Assembly: GCF_020080835.1 (NCBI RefSeq)
Contig: NC_058158.1
Coordinates: forward strand, 26,244,305 to 26,308,304
Origin: Cotesia glomerata
Taxonomy: Eukaryota; Arthropoda; Insecta; Hymenoptera; Braconidae
Direction: 5' to 3'
Length of the DNA stretch: 64,000 bases
Below are positions 34,652-45,973 of the stretch, one piece after another (the stretch's first letter is position 1; every line of letters starts with the position of its first letter). Both the position numbers and the translations under genes were made by a program. The notes beneath the pieces were generated by a model, which was not told the origin of the DNA, made no database searches, and saw only the letters and a list, made by a program, of their open reading frames with translations.

Positions 34652-37091
34652 ATGGACTACTCATTAAAATGTTTCATCTGCGAAAGGAAGTTTGTTGGTT
34701 CTTTATTAGCTCAAGAAGTGAAAATCGTTAAAGCACGTGGGATAGCCACATTACGTGAATATAGTATGAAAATCGGTGATAATAAGCATAAATTTTTAGA
34801 AGGCAAAACCGAAATTCAAGTTCACGAAAAGTGTCGAACGAAATATTTAATTTCCAACAAGGATACTCCTGGTTCTTCAAACTCATCGGTTTCCGGAATA
34901 TCAACACGCAGTGTATCTAGTGATTTTGAGTTTAGTAAACACTGTTTGTTTTGCCAAAAGGACATCTACAATAAATTACGTAAGAAACACATTATACAAT
35001 CAGATGAAATAAAAGAGAAATTATTACATTTTGCGGAACAACGTAATGATTCTCTTGGACAGCATGTTATTGATTTAATATCCCGAGTAAATTCATTAAC
35101 AGAAGTAAAGGCACGTTATCATCTTTCCTGTCTCAATAAATTTAAAAAAATTCGTTCGCTCGTCGGAGTAAAGATAGGGCAGATGTTCGTTCATTCAAGA
35201 CCTGGCTTTTAGAACATGGGCTCTTTGATTCAAGACCAGGTAAAATTATGTCACTTTCAACTGGATTAGTCGGCGATTCAACTGTTGATTGTCATAAAGC
35301 TATCGAAAAAGGTCTGAAAAGTTTGGCAAAAATGGTTGGAGCTAATGCGGACTCATATAAGTTCAGTAGGAAGGATTGTGTGAGAACTCTTGTAAAGACA
35401 ACACCACTTTGTATAATAGACGAAGAACCAATCACGGTCAATACTACACTTTTGTTTCAACGCATTGTAGCATCAATGATTAATAACAAAGACATTGTAA
35501 AAACAGCTTTACTTCACGAACTTGCTCCGTTCCCTATGAGCTTATTTAATGATAAAGGCTTAATGAGAGAAAGTAATAAGTCTGAGTTGTACAAATCTCT
35601 TCAGTCTACAAAATTCTTTAAACCAGACCCTTCTGAGTACAATTACGTCATCGATGGTGGATTTCTCTTACATAAAGTTACTTGGCGTAAGGATGGAACA
35701 TTTCAAAAAGTCTTTGAGGATTATTCAGCATACGTTTGCAATCATTACTCTGCGAATGCTACAATTGTTTTTGATGGTTATAACATCGACAACTTTGGGG
35801 TCAAATCTTATGAGCGCTACAGACGAGTACGAAATAAAATTTCTCCAGAGGTAAAGTTTACTGAAGATATGCCAATTCCGCGAAATAAAGACTTCTTCCT
35901 TTCAAATCTAAAAAATAAGTCGAGATTTGTTGAGTATCTAATTAATTATTTACAACAAAAAGATAGCTTCACTGTTTCCCAAGCAATTGAAGATGCGGAT
36001 GTATTGATAGTACATACAGCAATAGAACTAACACAGAAGTTCGATAAAAAAGTTATCGTGGTAGGCACAGATGTGGATTTGGCTGCAATGATTATCGATT
36101 TAGCACCTAGTGACAAATATATAGCTATGTGGAAGCCAAAGATTTTAAAAACACCAGATGTAATTTACGAAGCTGATAAAAACGCTAAATTTAAGAATTT
36201 GTTACTATTTAGCCATGCTTTCACCGGGTGTGATACAGTAAGTTCCATCTTTAGAAAAGGTAAACACAGCTTACTGGAATGCATCCAGAAAGACCCAATT
36301 TTGAAACAGGAAGTAGAAAAGTTTTATAACTCTCAATCGTCAGTCAGCGAGATAAAAGAAGCTGGAGAGCGAGTTATGCTGAAATTATTTGCAGCTAAAG
36401 AAGATACGATTAACCAGTGCAGAATCGAACGCTTCTCAACTGGTGTCACAAACTCTACCGCAGTAAATTTGGCAACTTTACCACCAACAGCTTCTGCTAC
36501 ACATCAACATTCTTTAAGAGCTTATTATCAAGTGCAGACATGGCTTGGTAATTTAAAAATCCTGAAGACTGGGGATGGCAGAAAACAGAAACTCTCTTTC
36601 TACCGATTAGAACCACAGAACCTTTGGCACCAATAGATTTACTGAAACTGGTACACTGCAGCTGCTCAACTTCAAATTGCAGCAAAAATTGTAGTTGCAA
36701 AAAAGCTGGGATGAAGTGTACTAGAGCATGTAAAGAATGTAAAGGGGAGAGCTGTTCAAATGCTACTGACCTGGTTCAACTTACTGAAAACGCCAACGAA
36801 GATGAAGAAGATGATGATGATGATTTTGATTATATTTCGGAAAAAGAGTTAGAAAAGCGAAATACAAAACGATTAGCTTACGAGAAATTCAAACGATCGA
36901 TCTATGGATTAGATGATACTGATTCAGAAGAAGAAGAAGAAGAAGAAGAAGGAGAAAAGGAAGAAGAAGATCAAATAGAAGAGGATAATGCAGTTGAAGA
37001 AACGGTGGAAGTCTCTCGGACTTCTAACGTTGATGAGCCAAGTACTTCACGAATTTCTCCTTTGAAAAAAAAAAGAAAACGTCAAATATAA
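34652..37091 (+). pseudogene. Zinc-motif / FEN1-like nuclease / CXC-tail protein, two frameshifts
   Basis: Three overlapping frames make one protein of about 800 residues. Part 1 (34652-35212) has two CxxC...HxxC zinc motifs (C7, C10, H58, C61; C98, C101, H157, C160). After a slip near 35150-35165 the frame continues (TWLLEHGLFDSRPGKIMSL) into part 2, numbered from Met 35248. It contains VIDGGFLLHKV (D136), IVFDGYN (D176), IEDADVLI (E248, D249, D251), VVGTDVDLAAM (D275, D277) and HAFTGCDTVSS (D329). These are the spaced acids and GCD motif of FEN1/XPG 5' nucleases. A second slip near 36552, probably one missing T, leads to part 3. That part has the Cys cluster VHCSCSTSNCSKNCSC (about 36644), an acidic tract and a basic KKKRKR end. 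I recall similar uncharacterised proteins in arthropods and cnidarians. A transposition role is inference. Confidence 0.75.
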
Positions 37092-37463
37092 AATAAAAAC
37101 CGTAAAAACTATTTGCAATACTGTAAAGGATAAAAATAAAGATAATAAATGTAATCGAACAAATTTTATTATTATTCAACCACCTTAATTCATTATTATA
37201 AAAAATCTTATATACTTTAACCGAAAAAAAGTTATTTTTTAAATAGATTAATAAAATAGTATAAAATAAAAACAAGAAATTTGGGATGAAAATTACAATA
37301 AATAAGTAGAATCTCGATGAAAAGTCTATTAAACTGTTTAGGAAATCACGGGAACAATTTTAAATAATATACACAAAAAGAATTTTGATTTTTTACATAA
37401 TAAAATAGAATACATTTATGTTCAACGGAGCTCCAGTCAAATGAACACCAAACACAGTAAGTA

Positions 37464-38728
37464 TATTGTTTAAACAATTAGCAATAAAAGTATGATTAAC
37501 AATTAATATGTTAGAAAATTAATCCCTTAACAAAATTGTTTGAAGGTTTTTTGCTGTATCTGCATAATTTAACAAGTTAAAGATCACAAAAGATACGAAA
37601 AAGTCAAAAAAATACAGAATTTTTATAAACAAATGCATGTAATAGCTAATAAACAATAGATACGAACTTGATCTTAGATCCATCTGAAAGAAAAATTCAT
37701 TCTCTATAAAAAAGACCTGAATGTCCTTTATCGTATCTCTGATAGTTTAAAAGATATATCAATTTTTTAATTGACAAATCAAGTAGTGGCGATAATTACC
37801 GTACCGTATGATATTAAAATTAATTATAATAAATAAAAGAAAATTTTTTTTGGAACTTTTTTATATATGGCTGTTTTTATAATTTTTTTCTGCTTCAGAA
37901 AAAAAATATAACGTTGGTCAATATTTGTTTATAACAAATTGTTAAACTAATAAACAATTAAATAATTAATAAAAAAAATTTTTTTTTTGCCAAACTATTT
38001 AAAAGTGTAAATTATGATTTTTAAAAGCAAAATTTTTTCTTAACTAATTGTTTAAACAATCGAAATTAATAAACTTTAATGAAAATTTATCGCAGGATCT
38101 TATAAAGTATATATATCAAAAGGGCTCCACGAAGTTTAAAATTTATAGGCCAATTATTTATACCTTTTATCCCATTGTTTATGCCAACGGAGATTGGGAA
38201 AAAATTTGTTAGTTAACAATTAGATAACTTTTTCAAAAATGGTGATTAAACTTTTTTTTCTTCGCGGCTCGATTCTTTCAAGTGTTAAGAAGATACTAGA
38301 ATTTTTTCAAATTTTTAAAATCACATTTTATGTTATAAAAAAATTATTTTTATTGCTGAGCTCTCTTTAGCGGCGGCGCGCGCATGCCGTAACAGCCGCG
38401 CGGAGCCCTATTTTCAACGTCAAATTAAAATTATAAATAATGGAGATAGAGTTCCGGGAGTACGGACTGTTTTCTTGGAAATTTTCTCCTCTTTAACGGG
38501 CGTTTTTCAAAATTGCGTAAATATTACTAAGTGTCGAGTTATTAACAAAAAACGAAATATCGTTTTTTTTCCATCTTATTTTGTTAATAACAATTGCAAT
38601 TTTTTACCTGCACCAAAATCCTTCAAAAACATTTTTCTAGAGGTGATTCCGAATCGAATGAGCCATCGCTCATATTTTTAGGACCTTTATCTCTATTTTT
38701 CACGTTTTTGAACTTGTTGACTAGACTA
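37464..38728 (-). repeat. Right terminal inverted repeat of the 6.1-kb element
   Basis: About 1.27 kb, the reverse complement of the left arm apart from one ~300-bp deletion near 38062 (partner of 33250-33553) and scattered substitutions. The outer 700 bp are nearly identical to the left arm. Confidence 0.85.
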
Positions 38729-39108
38729 TCTGTCTTGTTATGTGTCGATGATTTTAGCTTGAAACTGAGTTAATTAGAGAAAATAAATATTCATTTTAAT
38801 GAAATGAGACTTATTAAATATTTAAATTACAAAAAAAAACGAGAAATATTTTTTATTCTGATAGATATTTTCAAATAAATAAATTCATTATTGAACAAAT
38901 AATTATTTTAAAAAATACACAAACAGATTTTTTTCTTAATTTTTTTTTCTATGCATTTTACGATTATTATTTCATTTTTTTGTTTTTTTTATTCTTAAAA
39001 TCAGAGTTAATTTATAATATATTTATAACTTTAAATTTATTAAATTAAATTAAGATCTTTTCTCAAAAGAAAGTAGTAATATAATAAATTATAAATTAAT
39101 ATCTTTAT
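38729..39108. other. AT-rich spacer between the 6.1-kb element and an inverted hairpin module
   Basis: No gene or repeat is recognised. Confidence 0.5.
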
Positions 39109-39345
39109 TGACAGGTGTATTTGATGCCTACCCCCCCCCCCCCCCGACCAGCAGCACTCGCTTCGCTCGTGCCGCAAACGTCGGGGGCAGGCATCAATTT
39201 TTTTTCAAAGCAATTTTTTGCGTACTTTCGACCGGATAGCAAGAAAACTAGTATACACTACACGGGCAGAAATTTGAGAGCCCTGAACTGCGCGCCGTAA
39301 TCTCAACTTTCTGCCCTCGTAGTGTAATAATATACTATTTATATG
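39109..39345 (-). repeat. Inverted hairpin-module copy
   Basis: The poly-C stretch with tgatgcctacc and cgctcgtgccgcaa (39122-39200), cgtactttcgaccgg (39221-39235), and the actagtatacactacacggg to ctcgtagtgtaataatatac hairpin (39248-39345) are the reverse complement of parts of array 1. Most of module 2 is missing. Confidence 0.7.
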
Positions 39346-41515
39346 CCCTTTTTGCTCTGCAGAGCAAGAAGGATGTATAATTTGAGGTACCCCCTCCCTT
39401 CCCTCTTTTAGCTTTAGAAACATGATCTGGTTAACTTCAAATCGTACAATCTTTAGATACTACAAATTTCAATTATTTTTGATCAGTAACTCTTGTAATC
39501 AGGTATATCAAAAAAAAACATCTTCTTATTTAGTAGTATTGACAGATTTTGTCGATACAAATTTCTTAAATTTAAACGATGCAGGGGAATGCATAATACA
39601 GCTAAGGCTAAATATATTGAGTACTTTAACCACCACATTGCGCTCGAAAAATTTAACTTTGAAGCAGATGTTGCAAAAGCTACCACAGCATGTGAAAAAA
39701 TTTAATTTAAAAAGTATAAAGTATAAGGATTGGTTTATCTTTTACGTGTATTCAATTCAATACTTTTATCATTCGGAATCTTCTTATTAACTAAAAGTTT
39801 ATGTTTACTTTAATGGCAGAAACTTTTTCTCAAAGAAATTCAATTCTTGATATTCTTTACAGGTAAAAGTTAATATTTATTAGTTTTTTTTTCTTATAGT
39901 GAGTAATTATAAAGCTGGAAAATGACGCGATTATAAAAATTGCCAGATAGATGGCTAACATTGGAATATGCGGTGATATAATGGTTGAAATAAACCAAAG
40001 TCAATTGGCTAAGTGTTTAACTATTACATCGCTACATTACTAGCAGTTCCGCAAGGTTTTCAGAGTGCCCCAATTAATTCAACCACCACGCATGTCGACG
40101 ATTGCACCGAGCATTTCCCAGTTAGACATGATGAGTCTGCAATACATTTGTGGCTCGGTGCTACGTAAGCTATAAAATCCAAATTCGTTTCCAATTTATC
40201 CAACAGTGTATTTCCAAGAGACAATAGGTGTGAACGTCATTTTACTGAACTAGTTGTAGCAAATAAATACCAGCATTCCCCATTTCACTAACTTGAAAAG
40301 AGTTGTTAATTGATTGTATAATTTAATTTGGTTTTTCAGGAGAAAATTTATTTAAAATTTTCGCTACAAAATAAGAGAAAATTAGTAGTGAAAAGAAAAT
40401 TTCGATTGCTGACGGAAAGAAATTTGTAAGTGAATGTACATTTTATTCCGATGAATAACAGGAAATAATGTAACTCAATTTTAACAAGCACTTACGTGTA
40501 ATAAAACGATTTATTCTATCAATTTTTCAATGAAAGACAAAAATTATGAGAGAAATTTTACTATCACTCAAAAGATTGAAATGAATTTTCAAATTTTTTT
40601 TAAATGTAAATTTTTCAGTAATCTAATAAAGTTTAGAAAAATTTTTCTTGTATAGTCTTTATGGCTATATATAAAAATAAGAAGATTGTTCTTTATAATT
40701 TTTCAAATTTATTTTCTGTTTATAAAAAAAAATTGTGGTAGAGTGACAGATTTTTGTACTGTAGTTTTTACAGTATATATGATGGTAATTCTTACCGGGA
40801 TGTTAATTGTTAATTCCCGATTTTTATGATCAATAAAAATTCTTGATAGTTTTATATGCAGAATTGTCAATTTTCAAAATTTATATGTAAAAAAAACCTC
40901 AAAACCACTGATAAAACGAGTTTAAATTTTTTTGATAATTCAATTTCTAACTCATGATTTATCTTACGTGTTCTTTCACATTATTTTTACACGTGAGTAC
41001 AGTCTTCTTAATTTTATTAATTGCTCTGTAAATATGTTTCCAGGAATTAATAACATTATAACACATAACTGCTAATCCAAGTACGACATAAATAATTTAA
41101 TTTCTAATTTTGTACTCGGGAATCAAATTAATCCAGTGATAGTAAAATTTTATTCTCATCTAAGAAGTAAAAATACAAAAATACATCCTAAAAGATTACT
41201 TTATATAGATATACATAAAACTGGTCTAATCACTATACTGAAACGATTTTACTCCCCTTAGCCGGATGATGAGCTCCGAAACGTCGACAAGGGTGTACTT
41301 GAAATAATGGTGTACTTTTGCCAAATGTCGTTTGTAAATAAAGTTAGTTTATTATTATTATTTTTTTTATGTCTTTTCGTTTACTATTTTTATTTTTGGC
41401 TCCTAAAATAAATAACATTTAGGATATGCGATTAAAGAAATTGTTAGTGTGGGTCATACTAAATTGTTTATTACGAAATTATTGGATCCCTTTCAATAAC
41501 TGGAAAAATAAGCAG
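39346..41515. other. Intronic DNA without recognised gene
   Basis: A 122-codon frame at 39422-39790 has no recognisable motif and an AT-driven composition, so I do not call it a gene. No repeats of the named families were seen. Confidence 0.45.
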
Positions 41516-41657
41516 TAAGGTAAAAGCCCCAATAGATGATCATGTACCAGTATATGATCACTCCATGTATTTGTATACCTATATTTGTGAATATAGATAT
41601 ACAAATACATGAGTGATCATATACTGGTACGTGATCATCTATTGGGGCTTTTACCTT
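41516..41657. mobile_element. 142-bp near-perfect palindromic MITE with TA duplication
   Basis: AGGTAAAAGCCCCAATAGAT and its complement form the ends, and the two halves match almost fully to the centre near 41585. TA lies outside each end (41516-41517 and 41656-41657), consistent with a Tc1/mariner-mobilised MITE. Confidence 0.8.
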
Positions 41658-42267
41658 ATACTAACTTTTGACAATAACAGCATTATTTCTTTAACCAGGA
41701 AGATATTGTCTTTGTATTTATTATTTTTCATAGTTTCAAGTTTGTAACCATAATAAACGAAGATAATGAACCCTAAAAAATAACAGTGCTAAAAATGATT
41801 TTTCATGTACTGAACACCTATAAGAGGTAGTATTTGGAATGACAAAGTATTAAATATCAAGCTCCTTTAAATACTTTTAACGCGGAGATAGCTGAAAAAA
41901 GTTACATAATATACTATATACCCATTTATTCATATGTATATATAACTAATTAAAAAATTTTAATCGCAAACAGGCGATATTTTTGTAAAAGAGCTGTCGC
42001 ACGAGCTTATTTATCCTTTGATCAAATTCTCGGTCAAAGCGGTATTCGGCTATTGAAAGGAGAAAGTATTCTAGAGTAGATGTAGAAGAAATGCTTCAGT
42101 GAAAAACCACAGATTCTTTGCTCTCATATAATTTTCTGCTGACACAACTTTTTTTTGCACCACCCTCATTGGAGGTTTTTAATGAAGTATTTTTTCAAGT
42201 AAGAAAAAAAAATCAAACATATATTAAATTTTGTTCTGACTAATGTTGATGATGTTTTTGATTACAG
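41658..42267. other. End of the 30-kb intron
   Basis: No gene or repeat is recognised. The intron ends with the acceptor gattacag (42260-42267). Confidence 0.6.
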
Positions 42268-42519
42268 CGTGCAAGCAATTATCTCGATCTGTTCAAGGAA
42301 TATTCGGACCATCAGATCCTCTATTAGGAGCGCATATTCAAAGTATTTGTGAAGCCTTAGATGTACCACATCTCGAAGCTAGGATGGACTTCGAACCTGC
42401 ATTCAAAGAGTTCAGTATTAATCTGTATCCAGCCCAAGACCATCTGAATAAAGCATTCAAAGATTTAATGTCTTTTCTAAACTGGACCAAAGTTGCCATA
42501 ATCTATGAGGAAAATTACG
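42268..42519 (+). CDS. Kainate-type ionotropic glutamate receptor, exon B (amino-terminal domain)
   Basis: A 252-nt exon. It completes an alanine codon split with exon A (g|cg), then encodes CKQLSRSVQGIFGPSDPLLG, the segment SICEALDVPHLEARMDFEP, and SFLNWTKVAIIYEENY. GIFGPSDPLLGAH and CEALDVPHLEAR are strongly conserved in insect kainate receptors and line the cleft of the LIVBP-like fold. NWT is a likely glycosylation site. The acceptor is attacag and the donor is gtatgt at 42520. It ends after the first base of a glycine codon that exon C completes. Confidence 0.95.
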
Positions 42520-43371
42520 GTATGTTTTGATTAAAGTTACCAATTCATCCTATAGTTAATGTTTCAATATGCTTTCTGAATACTAAATTTCACCTATTGA
42601 TGTTGGCAGGATTTAGCTAGCTAGACAAAATCTATGGTTACATGTACTGAAAATTCAATAGAAGGATATCTTTGATACTTCAATGAAAATCATAAATATT
42701 ATCGACAATACAAATAATAATTTACATGTTTACCAAAATATTTCGACATCACTGAGCGATAATATTCTATCTTATAATTTTCAAAAGAAAAGATCGTTTA
42801 ATGAAATTAAAAATTTTTGGAACTTTCAAATATTAATTATTCAAATTTTTCAATTTTATTTCATTTAATTTGCATAGTCTTGATCATACACAAAAATTTA
42901 TTATAAAATATAAGTAAAAATAATTGAATTTATGATACACTGTCGAGTTTTTCATCTTAAGCGCTACCGTGTCTTTCCGGATTGTGATCTGAAAATCTAT
43001 TTATTCGTCTCTTTTTTTTTTACATTTACATCTGTCATACCTTTTATATTTATGATTGCAGGCCGTATCTTGGATACTTTTTTCTCGTAACTTTTGAATT
43101 CTTTCTATGTACAAGTAAACCTCTATTTTATCAAGATTGCATATTTGTGAATGTTATGTTTTGAGCTTTTACTGTTTCATGTATTTATTCATCTCACGAC
43201 TGTTTTATAACGTAAACGAGGATTTTTTTTTTAATTTCATTCGAATTTTTTTAGGTATGGAAGCTTTACTTTTCTGTCTAAATTCTAAATGATTTTAAAA
43301 CTTATTTTGAATGTAGAAATTAAGTGTAGAATTAAATGAAAGTAAGTTTTTGGGAATATTGAACTTAAACA
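42520..43371. other. Intron 2, first part
   Basis: This intron (42520-49851, 7.3 kb) holds a MITE, family G copy 4, a hAT element and smaller repeats. The first 850 bp show nothing recognisable. Confidence 0.6.
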
Positions 43372-43556
43372 CACGGAAAAAAAAAAAATAAAAAAATTAC
43401 ATCTTATACTGTAATTGTAACGTGGCGCTTCATACGAAAAAACTGAAAAAATTAAAACTATAATTTTTATATATTTTGTAAGAATTAAATTTTAAAAATT
43501 TAATTTTTACACGGTACAACATAAAATGTAATTTCCGTATTTTTCTAATTTCCGTG
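43372..43556. mobile_element. Short MITE with CACGGAAA ends
   Basis: CACGGAAAAA at 43372 and TTTCCGTG ending at 43556 are inverted, and the inner sequences partly pair (aaattacat near 43396 with atgtaatttcc near 43537). Its ends resemble the larger elements at 2226-4558 and 20198-21160. Confidence 0.55.
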
Positions 43557-44123
43557 CATTCAAAATTTTATTTAAGGAATTATAACCTGATAGTAATATA
43601 AAATTCAGCATTAAAAAAAGGCTTGATGTAAATAAGTATAAAAGTGTTATTCGTTTGAAATTTGAATCAGCTTGTTTCATCACTTTTCGAACATTAAAAT
43701 AGACATTCCTAGATAAAAACTTGTTTCATCTAGAAAACGGTGTTTCAGTAAGCCCCGACATTCAATAGACAAAGATATATGTATAGTCTATAAAAACAAA
43801 AAAAAGAACATCATGAATTTAATGTCTGGTTGGTGAACTCTAACTCAAAGTCATGGAACAAATTCAAAGTCTGTTTACTCTCTTTACTTCCTTTTATAGC
43901 TTTTTTCACTTTACTATATATTTCAAGCTTGTCAACCTTTTATACTCACTTTTTATCACATAGTCACACAGTTTGCTGTGGGGTATAGTAGATTATTGCG
44001 TCGCTCTACTAATTGGAAGACTAGACAATATAAAATAAGACAAAAAAATATGGGCTTCGTTATTTTTCAATTTAATAGCTCGCGGTGTCAACCTGAATTC
44101 ATTGCATTTTTACTATTATATAG
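43557..44123. other. Intronic spacer
   Basis: No gene or repeat recognised. Confidence 0.5.
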
Positions 44124-44829
44124 TAAAAAAAAATTAAGAAAATGGTTGACCCTAAAGGCCATCCCTACAACTTTCCGCTATAATTCCGTACCTAAGCGCT
44201 TAAAATTTCACTTATGGTGTTTTTGAGCTCTCCGAGCTCAAAAATATAATTTAAGTATTATTTTTAGCTTTTTAAGCTCAAAGAGTTAGCTGTTTTATGT
44301 TTTTGAGCTCTTCGAGCTCAAAAAAGAATAATTTTCTGATGAAAATTCAATAAAACATCATTTGTTAAATTTTCAACCTGCAATTATATACTTTTGAATG
44401 AATAAACCGATTTTCACGGGGTTGGTAGCATTTGACGCAATTTTTCAAATCCTATGATTTACTTTTAAATAAAAATTGAAGCCAGTCAATACAAATTGAT
44501 CAGACCGAAAATTTTGAAGAAATTTGAAAAAATTCCCTTTTTCCGAATTTTTTCGCCAACGATCACGAACGAATCATCCGATTTCAAACGGCCCGTCGGC
44601 GATCGACGTGGTTTTTTTATATTAAAAGCTGATTAGTTTTTTTAATCGATCGGTAGAGCCGTTTAAAAGTTATTCCAAGAAAACCACATTTGAAAAATTT
44701 TTTTTTCGTAGTTTTTTTGAGATTTCTTAAAATCTATCCATCCGAATCAGTCCAAATTGTATTCCAACCCCTTTTGAATCGCGCCAATCGCGATCAAATC
44801 GGTAAAGCCGTTCAAAAGTTATGAGAGGT

Positions 44830-44889
<60 letters not shown>

Positions 44890-45030
44890 AACCATCGTAA
44901 AAATCCTCAGGAAAGCTTTCTAGGACCTCAAAACGTCGAGATCTGATGAAACCTCAATTTTCGAAAAATGCGGTAAAATCAATAACTTTCCGATTTTCGA
45001 AAATTTTTAATTTTCTTAGTGAGAAGTTAA
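44124..45030 (+). repeat. Family G copy 4 (complete)
   Basis: From aattaagaaaatggttgacc through gagctc palindromes (44225-44320), three quasi-repeats carrying gaatga/gaacgaat plus aaccgattt-like cores, and a (AC)n tract (44831-44886), to ttttcttagtgagaagtt at the end. It is an uninterrupted copy and serves as the reference for the order of parts in this repeat. It encodes no protein. Confidence 0.85.
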
Positions 45031-45044
45031 GAAATTGATTTAAA

Positions 45045-45138
45045 AATTACACCACAAGTGATACTAAAATTTTATTTCAAGAGTGGTATGATTTTAGAAT
45101 CACAGGTTATGCAAAAATTGTATCACTGTGGTGTGAAT
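45045..45138. repeat. Small hairpin next to the hAT element
   Basis: tacaccacaagtgatac near 45046 faces gtatcactgtggtgtga near 45119-45136. It is the size of a small MITE, with no coding content. Confidence 0.5.
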
Positions 45139-45973
45139 TTTGGATCACTTTTTAGCGCATGCGCAGACAAACTGTACTTGGTCAGCGTTGCCAACTTGAC
45201 GGGTTTCCCGTTAGATTTGACGGGTCAGCAAGGTCGGCAACGGGAAAAAATTGCGCTTAACGGCCAACGGATTTTTCAGCGAGACAACAAAAATTTATAG
45301 TTTTTAGATTTGTTTTCTAAATAAAAATAACTTGAACATGACAAATATTAAAATGTGATTTTATTTATTTTTTTAAGCTTACGAATATGGAAAAATATGC
45401 CACACGTTCTTATCTTTAAAAATTAGAAAGAGTAAATTTTTTCTTGACGTAATTCTTTCAAATACAGTTCGAAAACTGTGTTGCCGTCGGTCGGCCGTAA
45501 TGATAGACTACTGTTGAATATATAGAAAACTATCAACGTCTCTATTTATTTCATTCTCTCTCTTTACTGTTTAACAGCCGAGACCAGTGATTGCAGTTTC
45601 AATCGGCTTAGCGAAACGAATGGAAATTTTGAAAAAACGTTTTTAGAGATAATAGATAATTTAATAAACTATTTCACCACAAAGCATTTTTTTCAAAAAT
45701 TTCATTCGTTTCGTGAAACCAATCGAAACTGCAATTGCTCTGCTGTTGGAAGTGCGACAGAGATAGTTCCGTTGAGCTCCGTGAGAGCAAAGCGAGAAAA
45801 AGATGGTCTCGCCTGTTAAGTCGCATATCTTTGTCCGTATGATCATATTTATATGTACAGCGTCTAATCTACTTTCGTTATTGCTGTCGCTCCTATGGAA
45901 TTCTAAAAATGATTCTTCTGTCAGCAACACGCATTTTTGATCTGTAATAAGAGTTTTTGTTGAATAATTGTAA

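Larger units (their letters stand above)
32588..38728 (+). mobile_element. 6.1-kb long-TIR element carrying a FEN1-like nuclease/CXC gene
   Basis: Both ends start TAGTCTAGTCAACAAGTTC (32588 on +, ending 38728 on -). The flanks show a possible 3-bp duplication TCT (32585-32587 and 38729-38731). The arms are very long: the left runs to about 34141 and the right starts about 37464. The right arm lacks about 300 bp present on the left (33250-33553). The 3.3-kb interior holds a single gene region (34652-37091). No DDE-type transposase, reverse transcriptase or helicase is present. It lies between hairpin-module copies at 31502-32530 and, inverted, 39109-39345. The superfamily is unassigned. Confidence 0.85.

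Noticed and set aside
39422..39790. 122-codon frame
   Set aside because: AT-driven composition and no recognisable motif; it is probably chance.
45155..45164. GCGCATGCGC palindrome (NRF1-like) upstream of the hAT element
   Set aside because: It is a single motif with no adjacent host promoter or gene start, so no regulatory call was made.
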